Part shown: positions 24,601-32,416 of the stretch, one piece after another
Position numbering within the stretch: the first letter of the stretch is position 1
Layout of the letters: each line of letters starts with the position of its first letter
NCBI GenBank assembly: GCA_029239755.1
Contig: JARBUI010000016.1
Coordinates: 1-64,000, forward strand
Source: Clostridia bacterium
GTDB taxonomy: Bacteria; Bacillota; Clostridia; Lachnospirales; Cellulosilyticaceae
Direction: 5' to 3'
DNA length: 64,000 nucleotides
Program-made: the position numbers and the translations under genes
Notes under the pieces: model-generated
Databases searched by the model: none
What the model saw: only the letters and a program-made list of their open reading frames with translations
What the model was told of the DNA's origin: nothing

Positions 24601-25245
24601 TTATTCAGCTTTATTATTACTTTCTGCTATCTCCATTTTTCCAATGGAAATTTCATAAGCTATCTTTGTAGTTACTTCACCAGTTTCTAATTTCTTCTGA
24701 TAAATTCTGCTTTGAATTCTTCCCCATACTTGTATATGGTCTCCTATGGTTAAACTTTCAGCAAACCTTGCATTTCTCCCCCATGTAATACATGGAATAT
24801 AATCCGATTTATGGTAAGATCTATTAACAGCTAATAGAATATCTGTAATTTCTCTGCCAAAAGGGGTAGTCCTATAAATAGGCTCTTTACATACATATCC
24901 ATTAAGATAGATATAATTCTTATTTTTTTGAAGTTCTTGTTCTCCAACCTCTTTGGCTTCTAAAATAAATACCGTTAAAATCAGTCTGTTTTTGCCATCC
25001 TCATATTGGTTATAAGATCTGAATTGGCCTACCGTCTCTAATACTTTCCCCTCTATATTACCTAACGTTGGCAATATACGTTCTGAAATAGTAACTGGTA
25101 AAATATCATAGGAATCACTTAATCTTGGCACCTGCAGATCAAAAGTATAGAAACCTTCTCCATATACTTTATGGCTAAACTTAATATCACTTACTACCTT
25201 TCCTATAAGCAGTACCTCATTATTTTCTAATATGTGCTCTACCAT
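24601..25245 (-). CDS. SSB-like protein with two OB-fold domains
   Basis: A 214-residue protein with two successive SSB-type segments. The first (residues ~8-100) begins NEVLLIGKVVSDI, the second (~107-210) begins NYIYLNGYVCKEPIYRTTPF and continues with ITDILLAVNR, CITWGRNARF and DHIQVWGRIQSR, the latter being typical SSB blocks. It lacks the acidic DDDIPF tail that ordinary SSB uses to recruit partners. It may be a specialised ssDNA-binding protein. The housekeeping ssb is presumably elsewhere. Confidence 0.78.
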   Translation of the reverse strand: MVEHILENNEVLLIGKVVSDIKFSHKVYGEGFYTFDLQVPRLSDSYDILPVTISERILPTLGNIEGKVLETVGQFRSYNQYEDGKNRLILTVFILEAKEVGEQELQKNKNYIYLNGYVCKEPIYRTTPFGREITDILLAVNRSYHKSDYIPCITWGRNARFAESLTIGDHIQVWGRIQSRIYQKKLETGEVTTKIAYEISIGKMEIAESNNKAE

Positions 25246-25325
25246 TCCCTACCCTCTCCTTATCCTCTATTTGTTCTTTAACAGTTTCATCTGTCAATAT
25301 AATATCTATTCATCCATGTACAGCT

Positions 25326-25985
25326 TTATACCATGTTATAAATATTATTTTCTTGCACAAATGTATCTGTATCAAATCCATAGATAATAAAGATTGCTGC
25401 CCCTGCTAATAACTCCTCAGTGTAACGAATCTTCCCGAAAACCGGAAATTCTATCGGCGTAGTAAAAGTTCCCCTTCTAGTAGGAATGCTTGTTTGAATG
25501 CAGCATTGTATTTTAGTATTCCCTTCTGGGTCCGTTTCTGCACTTGATAAAGATATGTCAGCATCTTTATGCCAGCCATAAGTAATACATCCTTTAGCTT
25601 TAATGTTATAAGTGTCTGGGATAAGATAGCACTTACATTTAAATTGTTTAAGGATCTTATGTTCAAAATAAACCTTATGATTAATGAATGGTTTTGCAGC
25701 TAGAAAATAGTCAAATAAAACAATAATATCAAAGCATATATTTCTGTACAGATCATTCTCTATGCTGTTTTTCTTAAATTCAATCAGTAATAAATCTACC
25801 TCCTCTTCTTTATCTAAACAGTCAACATAGTTTTTTAAAGATAATATCTTATTACTTTTATAGATAGTAGGCTTATGAGGTGCAATATGCTGCATTCTAA
25901 TACCATGATTTTTACTAACCGCATACATATAATCAATTGTATCTTTTCCCATATCTAGTGTATTGTCTACTCCTACTGTAATCAT
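25326..25985 (-). CDS. hypothetical protein
   Basis: A 219-residue protein that I do not recognise. ATG at 25985 follows AAAGGAG with 8 nt; an earlier in-frame start lacks a ribosome site. It starts MITVGVDNTLDMGKDTID and has KCKCYLIPDTYNIKAKG and GCITYGWHKDADISL in the middle. GCITYGWHKDAD faintly resembles the central region of Mur ligases, but there is no GKT P-loop or DDYAHHP motif, so I do not assign that family. It diverges from nrdJ. Confidence 0.65.
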   Translation of the reverse strand: MITVGVDNTLDMGKDTIDYMYAVSKNHGIRMQHIAPHKPTIYKSNKILSLKNYVDCLDKEEEVDLLLIEFKKNSIENDLYRNICFDIIVLFDYFLAAKPFINHKVYFEHKILKQFKCKCYLIPDTYNIKAKGCITYGWHKDADISLSSAETDPEGNTKIQCCIQTSIPTRRGTFTTPIEFPVFGKIRYTEELLAGAAIFIIYGFDTDTFVQENNIYNMV

Positions 25986-26069
25986 TGATGATCTCCTTTT
26001 ACTTTGATATAGTATCACTAGTTTTTACTGCAAGTGTCATTTTTATGTTTTATATCTATTCAAATACAG

Positions 26070-26114
26070 ATATCTGATTATTTTTATATAAACAATATAA
26101 AAATAATCAGATAT
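26070..26114. repeat. perfect 20-bp inverted repeat between divergent genes
   Basis: Arms ATATCTGATTATTTTTATAT (26070-26089) and its complement (26095-26114) around the 5-nt loop AAACA. It lies between the divergent genes at 25985 and 26267, where a terminator would not be expected for either. It may be a regulatory site or stop leftward and rightward stray transcripts. Confidence 0.75.
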
Positions 26115-26138
26115 TATAGTCATAAAAAGTCATATATA

Positions 26139-26166
26139 TTGATGTCGTTTTCATATCTTATACTAT
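26139..26166 (+). promoter_or_regulatory. candidate promoter of nrdJ
   Basis: TTGATG (26139-26144), 16 nt, TACTAT (26161-26166). The -10 lies inside the NrdR-like box 26160-26175. About 95 nt of leader follow before the ATG. Confidence 0.5.
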
Positions 26167-26175
26167 ATATTGTAT
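26160..26175 (+). promoter_or_regulatory. NrdR-like box upstream of nrdJ
   Basis: ATACTATATATTGTAT matches 14 of 16 positions of the NrdR consensus acaCwAtATaTwGtgt. A weaker copy (ATATATATTG core ending at 26141) is centred 31 bp upstream, three helical turns away, which is the usual arrangement of NrdR pairs. The box covers the candidate -10. No nrdR gene is visible in the window. Confidence 0.6.
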
Positions 26176-26266
26176 ATCCCCCTTGCTAAACTGCTCATTA
26201 TGTGTTAAATTAAATTAACTGTTATTACCATCAATTTACTCTAAATCAAAAGGAGACTATCTTAAT

Positions 26267-29191
26267 ATGATCAATTTAAAAGATCTTATGATTCGCTATT
26301 ATACTCATTCTCTAAAAGAGAACACCCAGACTGTTTATGATCTGTTTACTTGGCATAACATAGATGTAAAAATTACTGATTACAAGACTGGAAAATCTAT
26401 TGTACATATGGAAAACTTAGAGTTTCCTACTCATTTTTCTCAATCAGCCTGCGATATTATTGCAAGTAAATATTTCAGGAAAAGCGGCGTTCCTAATGAA
26501 CGTGGTCACGAATACTCCTTTAAACAAGTTGTTCATCGTATGGTTCATTTTTGGGTAACAGCAGCCTGTGACGAAGGCTTAATAGATAATGAAACTAAGT
26601 CTATTGTTTATGATGAACTTGCCTTTATGATGATTGCTCAAATGTGGGCACCAAACAGCCCTCAATGGTTTAACACTGGTTTAAAATCAAGCTATGATAT
26701 TACTGGCCCTAGTCAAGGACATTATTACTATGAGCCATCTATCAAAGACGTTGTCTTATCGCCAGATGCCTATACAAGAACACAAGGCTCAGCTTGTTTT
26801 ATAGTGAGTGTCCAAGATTCCCTCTTAGGGGAAAAATCCATTACAGATCAGCTTGCCACTGAGACCAGACTTTTTAAATACGGTTCCGGTGTAGGCTCTA
26901 ATTGGTCTGGTATTCGCGGCCGTGGAGAGACTTTGTCTGGCGGCGGGAAGTCTTCTGGACTTATGAGCTTTCTTAAGGTGTTTGACCGCAATGCCGGTGC
27001 CATTAAATCTGGCGGAACCACAAGACGTGCTGCAAAAATGAATATATTAAATATTGATCACCCGGAAATTGAGGACTTTGTCACATGGAAAGCCCATGAA
27101 GAAGATAAAGTAGTTGCTTTAGGTAAAATGGGCTATAATACTCATTTTGACGGAGAGGCTTATGAAACTGTTTCAGGACAAAATGCCAATAATTCCGTTA
27201 GAGTAACTGATGATTTTATGAATCACATCTATGATGATAATGCTATTTTGCCCTTAACTAACAGATTGGATGGTACACTTGCGTCTGAGATTTCTGTGAA
27301 AAAACTTTACCACAAAATAGCTGAGGCTGCCTGGCGGTGCGGAGACCCTGGCATACAATTTGATGACACCATTAATGCGTGGCACACTTGTCCTGCCGGT
27401 GAAGATGGGGAAATTTCTGCACTTCACAATAGAATCAATGCAAGCAATCCTTGTTCAGAATATATGTTCCTTGATGACACAGCGTGCAACTTGGCAAGTA
27501 TCAATATACTGAGATTCTTTGATTGTGATACAAAAACTTTTGATGTGGAAGGGTATATGCACTGCATTAAAATGACTCAAATTGTCCTTGAAGCAACTAT
27601 TCATCATGGTCAATTTCCGACTCCTGATATTGCACGCAAATCTTATCATTTTAGGACTACCGGTCTTGGTCTTACCAATCTTGGAGCATTATTTATGATG
27701 ATGGGACTTCCGTATGATAGTGATGAGGCACGCAGTATTGGAGCTGCTTCAATGAGTATTTTAACAGGTTACTCCTACTACATTTCTGCTTTATTTGCAA
27801 AAGAAGTAGGTCCATTTACTTATTTTAATATTAATAAAACTCATATGATGAAAGTTATACGTAATCATGCTAGATGCAGTGCTTATAGTGATACAGATAC
27901 CTTGCTGGAAGACCTTAATTATTCACCTCTGGTACTCTCTCACGATATACTCGTTCAATTAGGACTAACTAAGGTAAGCACTGCCGTCAAAGAAATATGG
28001 TCAGATACCCTTGCTGCGGGTGAAAAATATGGATTTAGAAATGCACAAGTTTCAGTCCTTGCCCCTACAGGGACTATCGCATTTGCAATGGATTGTGCTA
28101 CTACCTCCTCCGAACCCTTTTTCAGCCATGTCGCTTATAAGAAACTCGTAGGCGGAGGCAGCATGGAAATTGTAAATCCAATCATATCCAGTGTTCTTGA
28201 ACAATTAGGCTATAGAGAATCTGAAATCAAAGATATTATAGACTATATTCTAAGAAAAGAAGATAAAGATGGCTATATGCAGCTTATAGACGGTAAAATT
28301 GAAGGGGCTCCTCATCTTAAACAAGATCATTATGCTATCTTTGATACAGCAAACAAATGCGGCAGCGGCAACCGCTATATTGCACCAAATGGTCATGTCA
28401 AAATGATGGCTGCATTAACCCCTCATGTATCTGGCGCAATCTCTAAAACTGTCAACCTGCCAAATGATGCAACGACTGAGGATATTGCAAAAATATATCA
28501 TCTTTCATGGAAATTAGGTGTTAAAGCCATTGCCTTATACCGTGACGGCTGTAAAGCTTCTCAACCCCTTAATACAACTCTTAATAAAGAATCCTCTTCT
28601 CATTTAGAAGATCTTACTTATAATGAGCTCCTTGAATATGCAAAGCAAAAAGCTATCTCTCTGCATACTCCTCTTAGAATTAAACCAACTGGCATTCGAA
28701 GTGCACATGTACATGAAGCAGAAATAGCTGGTCTTAAGCTGTATATTACTGTATCTTTTTATGATAATGGCAAACTAGGAGAAGTTTATGTCTCTGCTGG
28801 CAGACAAGGTTCTTTAGTTAAAGGCTTATTAGACAGTATTTCTACTACTGTCTCTGAAATGCTGCAATATGGTGTAAAAGCAGAAGATATAGCAAGTATG
28901 TACAGAGGCCAAAAATATGAACCAAGCGGCTTTGTTTACGGGCATCCTTATATCAAAATGGCTGATTCTATTTCTGACCTTATCAGCAAAATTATAGATA
29001 TTGAGTTAGGTGACTTTACTTATTGTCAAGTAAAGCCTTCTGCTGCCAGTGAAACACTTTCTAAACCTGTAGGTCCAAAAGGCTCCAAGCTTTATGGTGA
29101 AACTTGCCCATCTTGCAAAAGCGAAAGACTTGTAAAGAATGGTACGTGTAAGGTGTGTATCGAATGTGGTACAACAACTGGATGCAGTTAA
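26267..29191 (+). CDS. nrdJ: adenosylcobalamin-dependent (class II) ribonucleotide reductase
   Basis: A 974-residue monomeric reductase that makes deoxynucleotides without oxygen, using coenzyme B12 as radical source. The barrel carries QGSACFIV (Cys177) and NPCSEYMFLDDTACNLAS, giving Asn394, Cys396, Glu398 and Cys407, so the catalytic Cys and the redox pair are all present. GGTTRRAAKM and APTGTIAFAMDC are further landmarks. The C-terminus has the zinc-ribbon-like CPSC…CKVCIECG with a final Cys. AAAGGAG precedes the ATG. Control by NrdR is likely (26160-26175), and the adenosyltransferase at 23317 can supply its cofactor. Confidence 0.97.
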   Translation: MINLKDLMIRYYTHSLKENTQTVYDLFTWHNIDVKITDYKTGKSIVHMENLEFPTHFSQSACDIIASKYFRKSGVPNERGHEYSFKQVVHRMVHFWVTAACDEGLIDNETKSIVYDELAFMMIAQMWAPNSPQWFNTGLKSSYDITGPSQGHYYYEPSIKDVVLSPDAYTRTQGSACFIVSVQDSLLGEKSITDQLATETRLFKYGSGVGSNWSGIRGRGETLSGGGKSSGLMSFLKVFDRNAGAIKSGGTTRRAAKMNILNIDHPEIEDFVTWKAHEEDKVVALGKMGYNTHFDGEAYETVSGQNANNSVRVTDDFMNHIYDDNAILPLTNRLDGTLASEISVKKLYHKIAEAAWRCGDPGIQFDDTINAWHTCPAGEDGEISALHNRINASNPCSEYMFLDDTACNLASINILRFFDCDTKTFDVEGYMHCIKMTQIVLEATIHHGQFPTPDIARKSYHFRTTGLGLTNLGALFMMMGLPYDSDEARSIGAASMSILTGYSYYISALFAKEVGPFTYFNINKTHMMKVIRNHARCSAYSDTDTLLEDLNYSPLVLSHDILVQLGLTKVSTAVKEIWSDTLAAGEKYGFRNAQVSVLAPTGTIAFAMDCATTSSEPFFSHVAYKKLVGGGSMEIVNPIISSVLEQLGYRESEIKDIIDYILRKEDKDGYMQLIDGKIEGAPHLKQDHYAIFDTANKCGSGNRYIAPNGHVKMMAALTPHVSGAISKTVNLPNDATTEDIAKIYHLSWKLGVKAIALYRDGCKASQPLNTTLNKESSSHLEDLTYNELLEYAKQKAISLHTPLRIKPTGIRSAHVHEAEIAGLKLYITVSFYDNGKLGEVYVSAGRQGSLVKGLLDSISTTVSEMLQYGVKAEDIASMYRGQKYEPSGFVYGHPYIKMADSISDLISKIIDIELGDFTYCQVKPSAASETLSKPVGPKGSKLYGETCPSCKSERLVKNGTCKVCIECGTTTGCS

Positions 29192-29205
29192 AAGTAACTT
29201 TTTTT

Positions 29206-29273
29206 CGCCTCTCGCATACTATATAATTAGACAGTTTATCTGACACCTTACGTACCATATTAAGAGAGAGGCG
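29206..29273 (+). promoter_or_regulatory. inverted repeat that could cover the Spo0E ribosome site
   Basis: CGCCTCTC (29206-29213) is complementary to GAGAGGCG (29266-29273). The second arm contains the GAGAGG that serves as ribosome site for the next gene (ATG at 29285). In RNA read through from nrdJ the site could be hidden in a stem with a 52-nt loop. Confidence 0.45.
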
Positions 29274-29284
29274 AGTATACAAAA

Positions 29285-29470
29285 ATGAATACGCCGAGTA
29301 GTCTCATCATAAATACTTTAAAAAAAGAATTAATACTAGCTATCATTCAAAATGATTACAACTTACTTTCTCCAGAAATATTAAGCCTTAGTAAACAGTT
29401 AGATGAATTAATGGTTCCACTTTTTAAAAACCAACTAAAAAACTCTTTTCTTCTCCATCCAACTGAATGA
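29285..29470 (+). CDS. Spo0E-like aspartyl-phosphate phosphatase
   Basis: A 61-residue helical protein with the Spo0E-type pattern: paired helices and SLSKQLDELM in place of the family SQELD signature (S-x-x-L-D kept). Members remove phosphate from Spo0A~P and so delay sporulation. It stands between nrdJ and a terminator. Possible control at the ribosome site is described at 29206-29273. The short length and motif fit the family well. Confidence 0.8.
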   Translation: MNTPSSLIINTLKKELILAIIQNDYNLLSPEILSLSKQLDELMVPLFKNQLKNSFLLHPTE

Positions 29471-29473
29471 TTA

Positions 29474-29506
29474 AAAGGTTGCAAGAGTCTGACTCTTGCA
29501 ACCTTT
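29474..29506. terminator. bidirectional terminator
   Basis: AAAGGTTGCAAGAGTC and its exact complement (29491-29506) are nearly adjacent, followed by TATTTAATTT. It lies between the converging Spo0E-like and deacetylase genes. Confidence 0.88.
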
Positions 29507-29513
29507 ATTTAAT

Positions 29514-30305
29514 TTAGGGATTTAATTTATGCTGTCTGCCCTCAAAATCAATTTTGTACGCTTCATCCTTAATGATGAGTTCAGAAATAGGAACTATTCT
29601 ATACCCCTTCTCTAAAAGTCCTTTTATTATAGTATCCAGGGCCTTAGCTGTGTATTTTGAACTATTATGCAATAAGATAATAGAACCTGGTCTAAGATTT
29701 TTGTGGTTGAGTACTCTATCTATAAGTGGCTGCAAACCATATTCCTTCCAATCAAGTGAATCAACATCCCACTGAATCACATGATAATTACACTCTTTAG
29801 CAGCTTCAATGACCGTATTATTATATTCTCCATAAGGCGGCCTATAAAGATTAGTCTCTTTTCCAAGTAAGTCCTTTATAGTCTGATGAGCAGCCATAAT
29901 ATCCTTTTTTATTTGCTCTTTGTTCATATTATTGACATGTGGATGCCTATCAGAATGATTAGCAATATCATGTCCTTCATCAGAAAATTTCTTTACTGCC
30001 TCTGGATACTTTCTAACCCAGTCTCCTACTACAAAAAAGGTAGCCTTTACATTATATTTTTTAAGTGTAGCTATAAGCTGATCCGTATCATCAGCTGCCC
30101 ACGCTGCATCGAAAGTGATAGATACTAATTTTTCGCCATTTGTATTGACACAGTATATAGGAAGAAGTCTTTTAGCTCCTGACGTCTCCGCAAGCTGAAA
30201 CCTCTCATTAGGTTTGCAGTCAAGATCCGTAGTTAAAATTGTTGTAGTGAGTGTCAGTATAAATATTCCTAAAAAATAACGCCTTAATGAAAAAATACGT
30301 TTCAT
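29514..30305 (-). CDS. polysaccharide deacetylase (NodB domain, PdaB-like)
   Basis: A 263-residue CE4 esterase. A basic start and a hydrophobic helix (residues ~8-26) form a signal or anchor, and the NodB domain follows. Visible motifs are TFDAAW (first Asp), HSDRHPH (zinc His pair), RPPYGEYN and ILLHNSS. The second motif Asp of the usual TFDDG is Ala (TFDAAW), as in PdaB-type sporulation deacetylases. It probably acts on cell-wall or spore-cortex glycan outside the membrane. AGGAGGAGA precedes the ATG. Confidence 0.92.
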   Translation of the reverse strand: MKRIFSLRRYFLGIFILTLTTTILTTDLDCKPNERFQLAETSGAKRLLPIYCVNTNGEKLVSITFDAAWAADDTDQLIATLKKYNVKATFFVVGDWVRKYPEAVKKFSDEGHDIANHSDRHPHVNNMNKEQIKKDIMAAHQTIKDLLGKETNLYRPPYGEYNNTVIEAAKECNYHVIQWDVDSLDWKEYGLQPLIDRVLNHKNLRPGSIILLHNSSKYTAKALDTIIKGLLEKGYRIVPISELIIKDEAYKIDFEGRQHKLNP

Positions 30306-30418
30306 TCTGTCTCCTCCTTATAGGCTTACATATAATTAATTAACATATCAACTTATTTTTTCATATTTTGTTTTTTTTATACTTAAGCTTCACTCATTAT
30401 TATTAAAGCAAAAAAATA

Positions 30419-30438
30419 AAGCTCCTTAATAGGAGCTT
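30419..30438 (-). terminator. terminator of the NlpC/P60 gene
   Basis: AAGCTCCT/AGGAGCTT with a 4-nt loop, followed on the minus strand by TATTTTTTTGC. It lies 5 nt after the stop of the gene at 30444-31142. Confidence 0.88.
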
Positions 30439-30443
30439 ATTCT

Positions 30444-31142
30444 CTAGAAAATTCTTTTATATCCAATGATAGGATCATCGCCTCTTTGTTTTATTGGTAC
30501 TATACATACAGACTTACCAGGCACAGGAGCATGGATAATCTGATCATTGCCAACATAAATAGCAACATGTCTTACACTTCCACCAACACCATAAAATACT
30601 AAATCTCCTGGAGCTAGATCTGCTCTTGAAACAGACCTTCCATCTGACGCAAATTGATCTCTTGATCTTCTCTCCAAAGAAACATTAAATTTTGCATAAA
30701 CTTGTTTTGTAAATCCTGAACAATCTACACCATTTGTCAAACTATTTCCTCCACTTACATAGCGGAGTCCAATAAATTGTTTAGCATAGTTTACGACCGC
30801 TTCACCTTTTGCTAGTTGTTTTACTTCATTTTTGATAACTGTTTCAACCGGTTTAACTGGTTCTTCTTCAGTAATCTCTACATCTATGTATTCTTTTTGT
30901 ATATAAACGATTTCGTCATTCTCTATTAATACCCCATAATAATTATCTATATCTTCTACAATATCTAGTTCTTCTCCTTGGTTTAGGTAAACATTACCTT
31001 CTGCCTCACTGCTAGGAGTATTATATGCTAAAGTATTTTCTTTTACAGTCCCTTTATTAAGTTCTTTAGCCCAAATATTTGATGTGAAAAGCGTAGATAT
31101 TACAAATACTGCTGACACGCATTTTAATAGTCGTTTTTTCAC
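30444..31142 (-). CDS. secreted NlpC/P60 peptidase with SH3-like domain, copy 1
   Basis: A 232-residue protein with a signal peptide (basic start, hydrophobic to ~Ala25). An SH3-like beta domain (~35-90) comes next, and then a C-terminal NlpC/P60 domain with GVDCSGFTKQVYAKF (catalytic Cys), RHVAIYVGNDQIIHA (catalytic His in RHVAIY) and a final His. It should cut D-Glu-diaminopimelate stem-peptide bonds in peptidoglycan. GTG start. A paralogue lies directly upstream (31331-32215). Confidence 0.93.
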   Translation of the reverse strand: MKKRLLKCVSAVFVISTLFTSNIWAKELNKGTVKENTLAYNTPSSEAEGNVYLNQGEELDIVEDIDNYYGVLIENDEIVYIQKEYIDVEITEEEPVKPVETVIKNEVKQLAKGEAVVNYAKQFIGLRYVSGGNSLTNGVDCSGFTKQVYAKFNVSLERRSRDQFASDGRSVSRADLAPGDLVFYGVGGSVRHVAIYVGNDQIIHAPVPGKSVCIVPIKQRGDDPIIGYKRIF

Positions 31143-31279
31143 TATTCTTTCCCCCCAGAAAGTTTTCTATTTTTTATCGATTATGTATCTAATATTATTA
31201 TAGTATGTACTTATTTTTAGTATATTATAAACTACCTATTGAAATAATGTGCAATTTTTTTAATAATTATTACAAAATC

Positions 31280-31308
31280 ATTATAAACTATAATCAAATA
31301 TATGTCAA
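31280..31308 (-). promoter_or_regulatory. sigma-A promoter of the copy 1 NlpC/P60 gene
   Basis: TTGACA (31303-31308), 17 nt, TATAAT (31280-31285) on the minus strand, just after the stop of the upstream paralogue. A second TATAAT preceded by the same TAGTT occurs about 60 nt nearer the gene with a poorer -35 (TTGCAC). Confidence 0.8.
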
Positions 31309-31330
31309 CTTTAGCTTGTCTAATTCACAA

Positions 31331-32215
31331 TTAGTTAAGAACTCTTTTGATTCCTATAAGAGGTTTACCATAATGAAGCTTACTCATCTTTATTCCTGAA
31401 CGGGCATCACTTGCATGTACAATCTGACCATTTCCTGCATAAATAGCTACATGATCAATACGTACCCCATTAGAACCATAAAATACTAAATCACCTGGTA
31501 AGATTTCATTTTCACTTACTTTGTAACCGTTTGCTGCATACTGTGATCTAGAACTTCTCTCAATAGAAACTCCAAATCGTTTCATAATTTGCTGTGTAAA
31601 ACCTGAGCAGTCTACCCCATTTGTAAGGCTATTTCCACCGTAGACATATCTGCCGCCTAAAAATTGCTTTGCATACCCAACAACTTCTTCTCCCTTAGTG
31701 GTGCTTTGTCCTTTTACTTTGTTTTCTGCTTCAGCTGCAGCAGGTTCTGTTTTCGTATATGGAAGCACCTCTAAACCATCTTCATTGATTTGAGATTTGT
31801 AAATATAGCCTTCTTGCTCATTTACTTTTACTTTATAAAAATCATCCTGTCTTTCTAAGACTAATACAAGTTCTCCTTCTTTTAGGAAGCCTATAATATC
31901 TGCCGTAGGCGCCGCATTCTCTCTTAGCTTTGTATCTTCTGTTATTGTATATGTAAGGTTTCCAACTAAATCAATATCTTCAATATTAATTGTTTGCTGC
32001 ATATCCTCTTCTAAATCTATTATGTACTCTTCATCTTGCTTTTCTACAATTTTAACAAGATCCCCTTTTTGTAAAGCCGTTATTGTATCCCCAGTTATTA
32101 TCTCCGTTTCCGAGGCAACAACATCTGTTTTTAGTGTTCCATATACCGCCGCATTAGCCGTCCCCATAACCGACATTGATACAATTCCCATGATTAGTAT
32201 TTTATTAAGTCTCAT
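31331..32215 (-). CDS. secreted NlpC/P60 peptidase with two SH3-like domains, copy 2
   Basis: A 294-residue protein with a signal peptide ending near TANAAVYG. Two SH3-like domains follow (~25-85 and ~90-145), the second with KLRENAAPTADIIGFL and EGYIYKSQI. The NlpC/P60 domain then carries GVDCSGFTQQIMKRF (Cys) and RIDHVAIYAGNGQIVHA (His). It is clearly a paralogue of the next gene but keeps two SH3 repeats. It should act on peptidoglycan outside the cell. AGGAGG precedes the ATG. Confidence 0.94.
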   Translation of the reverse strand: MRLNKILIMGIVSMSVMGTANAAVYGTLKTDVVASETEIITGDTITALQKGDLVKIVEKQDEEYIIDLEEDMQQTINIEDIDLVGNLTYTITEDTKLRENAAPTADIIGFLKEGELVLVLERQDDFYKVKVNEQEGYIYKSQINEDGLEVLPYTKTEPAAAEAENKVKGQSTTKGEEVVGYAKQFLGGRYVYGGNSLTNGVDCSGFTQQIMKRFGVSIERSSRSQYAANGYKVSENEILPGDLVFYGSNGVRIDHVAIYAGNGQIVHASDARSGIKMSKLHYGKPLIGIKRVLN

Positions 32216-32288
32216 TGTATTCCTCCTAATGCATTATTTATTAGTTGTTAAAGATATATTATAATTATTAACAACTTGTTACAAACTC

Positions 32289-32317
32289 ATTATATATTCT
32301 TTAAGCCCATTTGTCAA
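32289..32317 (-). promoter_or_regulatory. sigma-A promoter of the copy 2 NlpC/P60 gene
   Basis: TTGACA (32312-32317), 17 nt, TATAAT (32289-32294) on the minus strand, with about 70 nt of leader. Confidence 0.85.
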
Positions 32318-32370
32318 TAATTGTATTTCATGTTTCATCATTAGGTGATAATTTCCTTTTTAATATAAGA

Positions 32371-32410
32371 AAAAAGTCAGAAAGCTGTTACTAACAAGCT
32401 CCTGACTTCT
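32371..32410 (-). terminator. terminator of the subtilase-like gene
   Basis: AGTCAG (32375-32380) pairs with CTGACT (32402-32407) outside an inner AGCT/AGCT stem. On the minus strand the hairpin is followed by TTTTTTC. It follows the stop of the gene at 32417. Confidence 0.75.
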
Positions 32411-32416
32411 TTGAAA

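Noticed and set aside
25326..25985. Mur ligase-like call for the unknown protein
   Set aside because: A single short similarity without the ATP-binding motifs is not enough.
26019..26266. Cobalamin riboswitch before nrdJ
   Set aside because: No B12-box-like sequence is seen. The gap holds only the palindrome, promoter and NrdR-like box.
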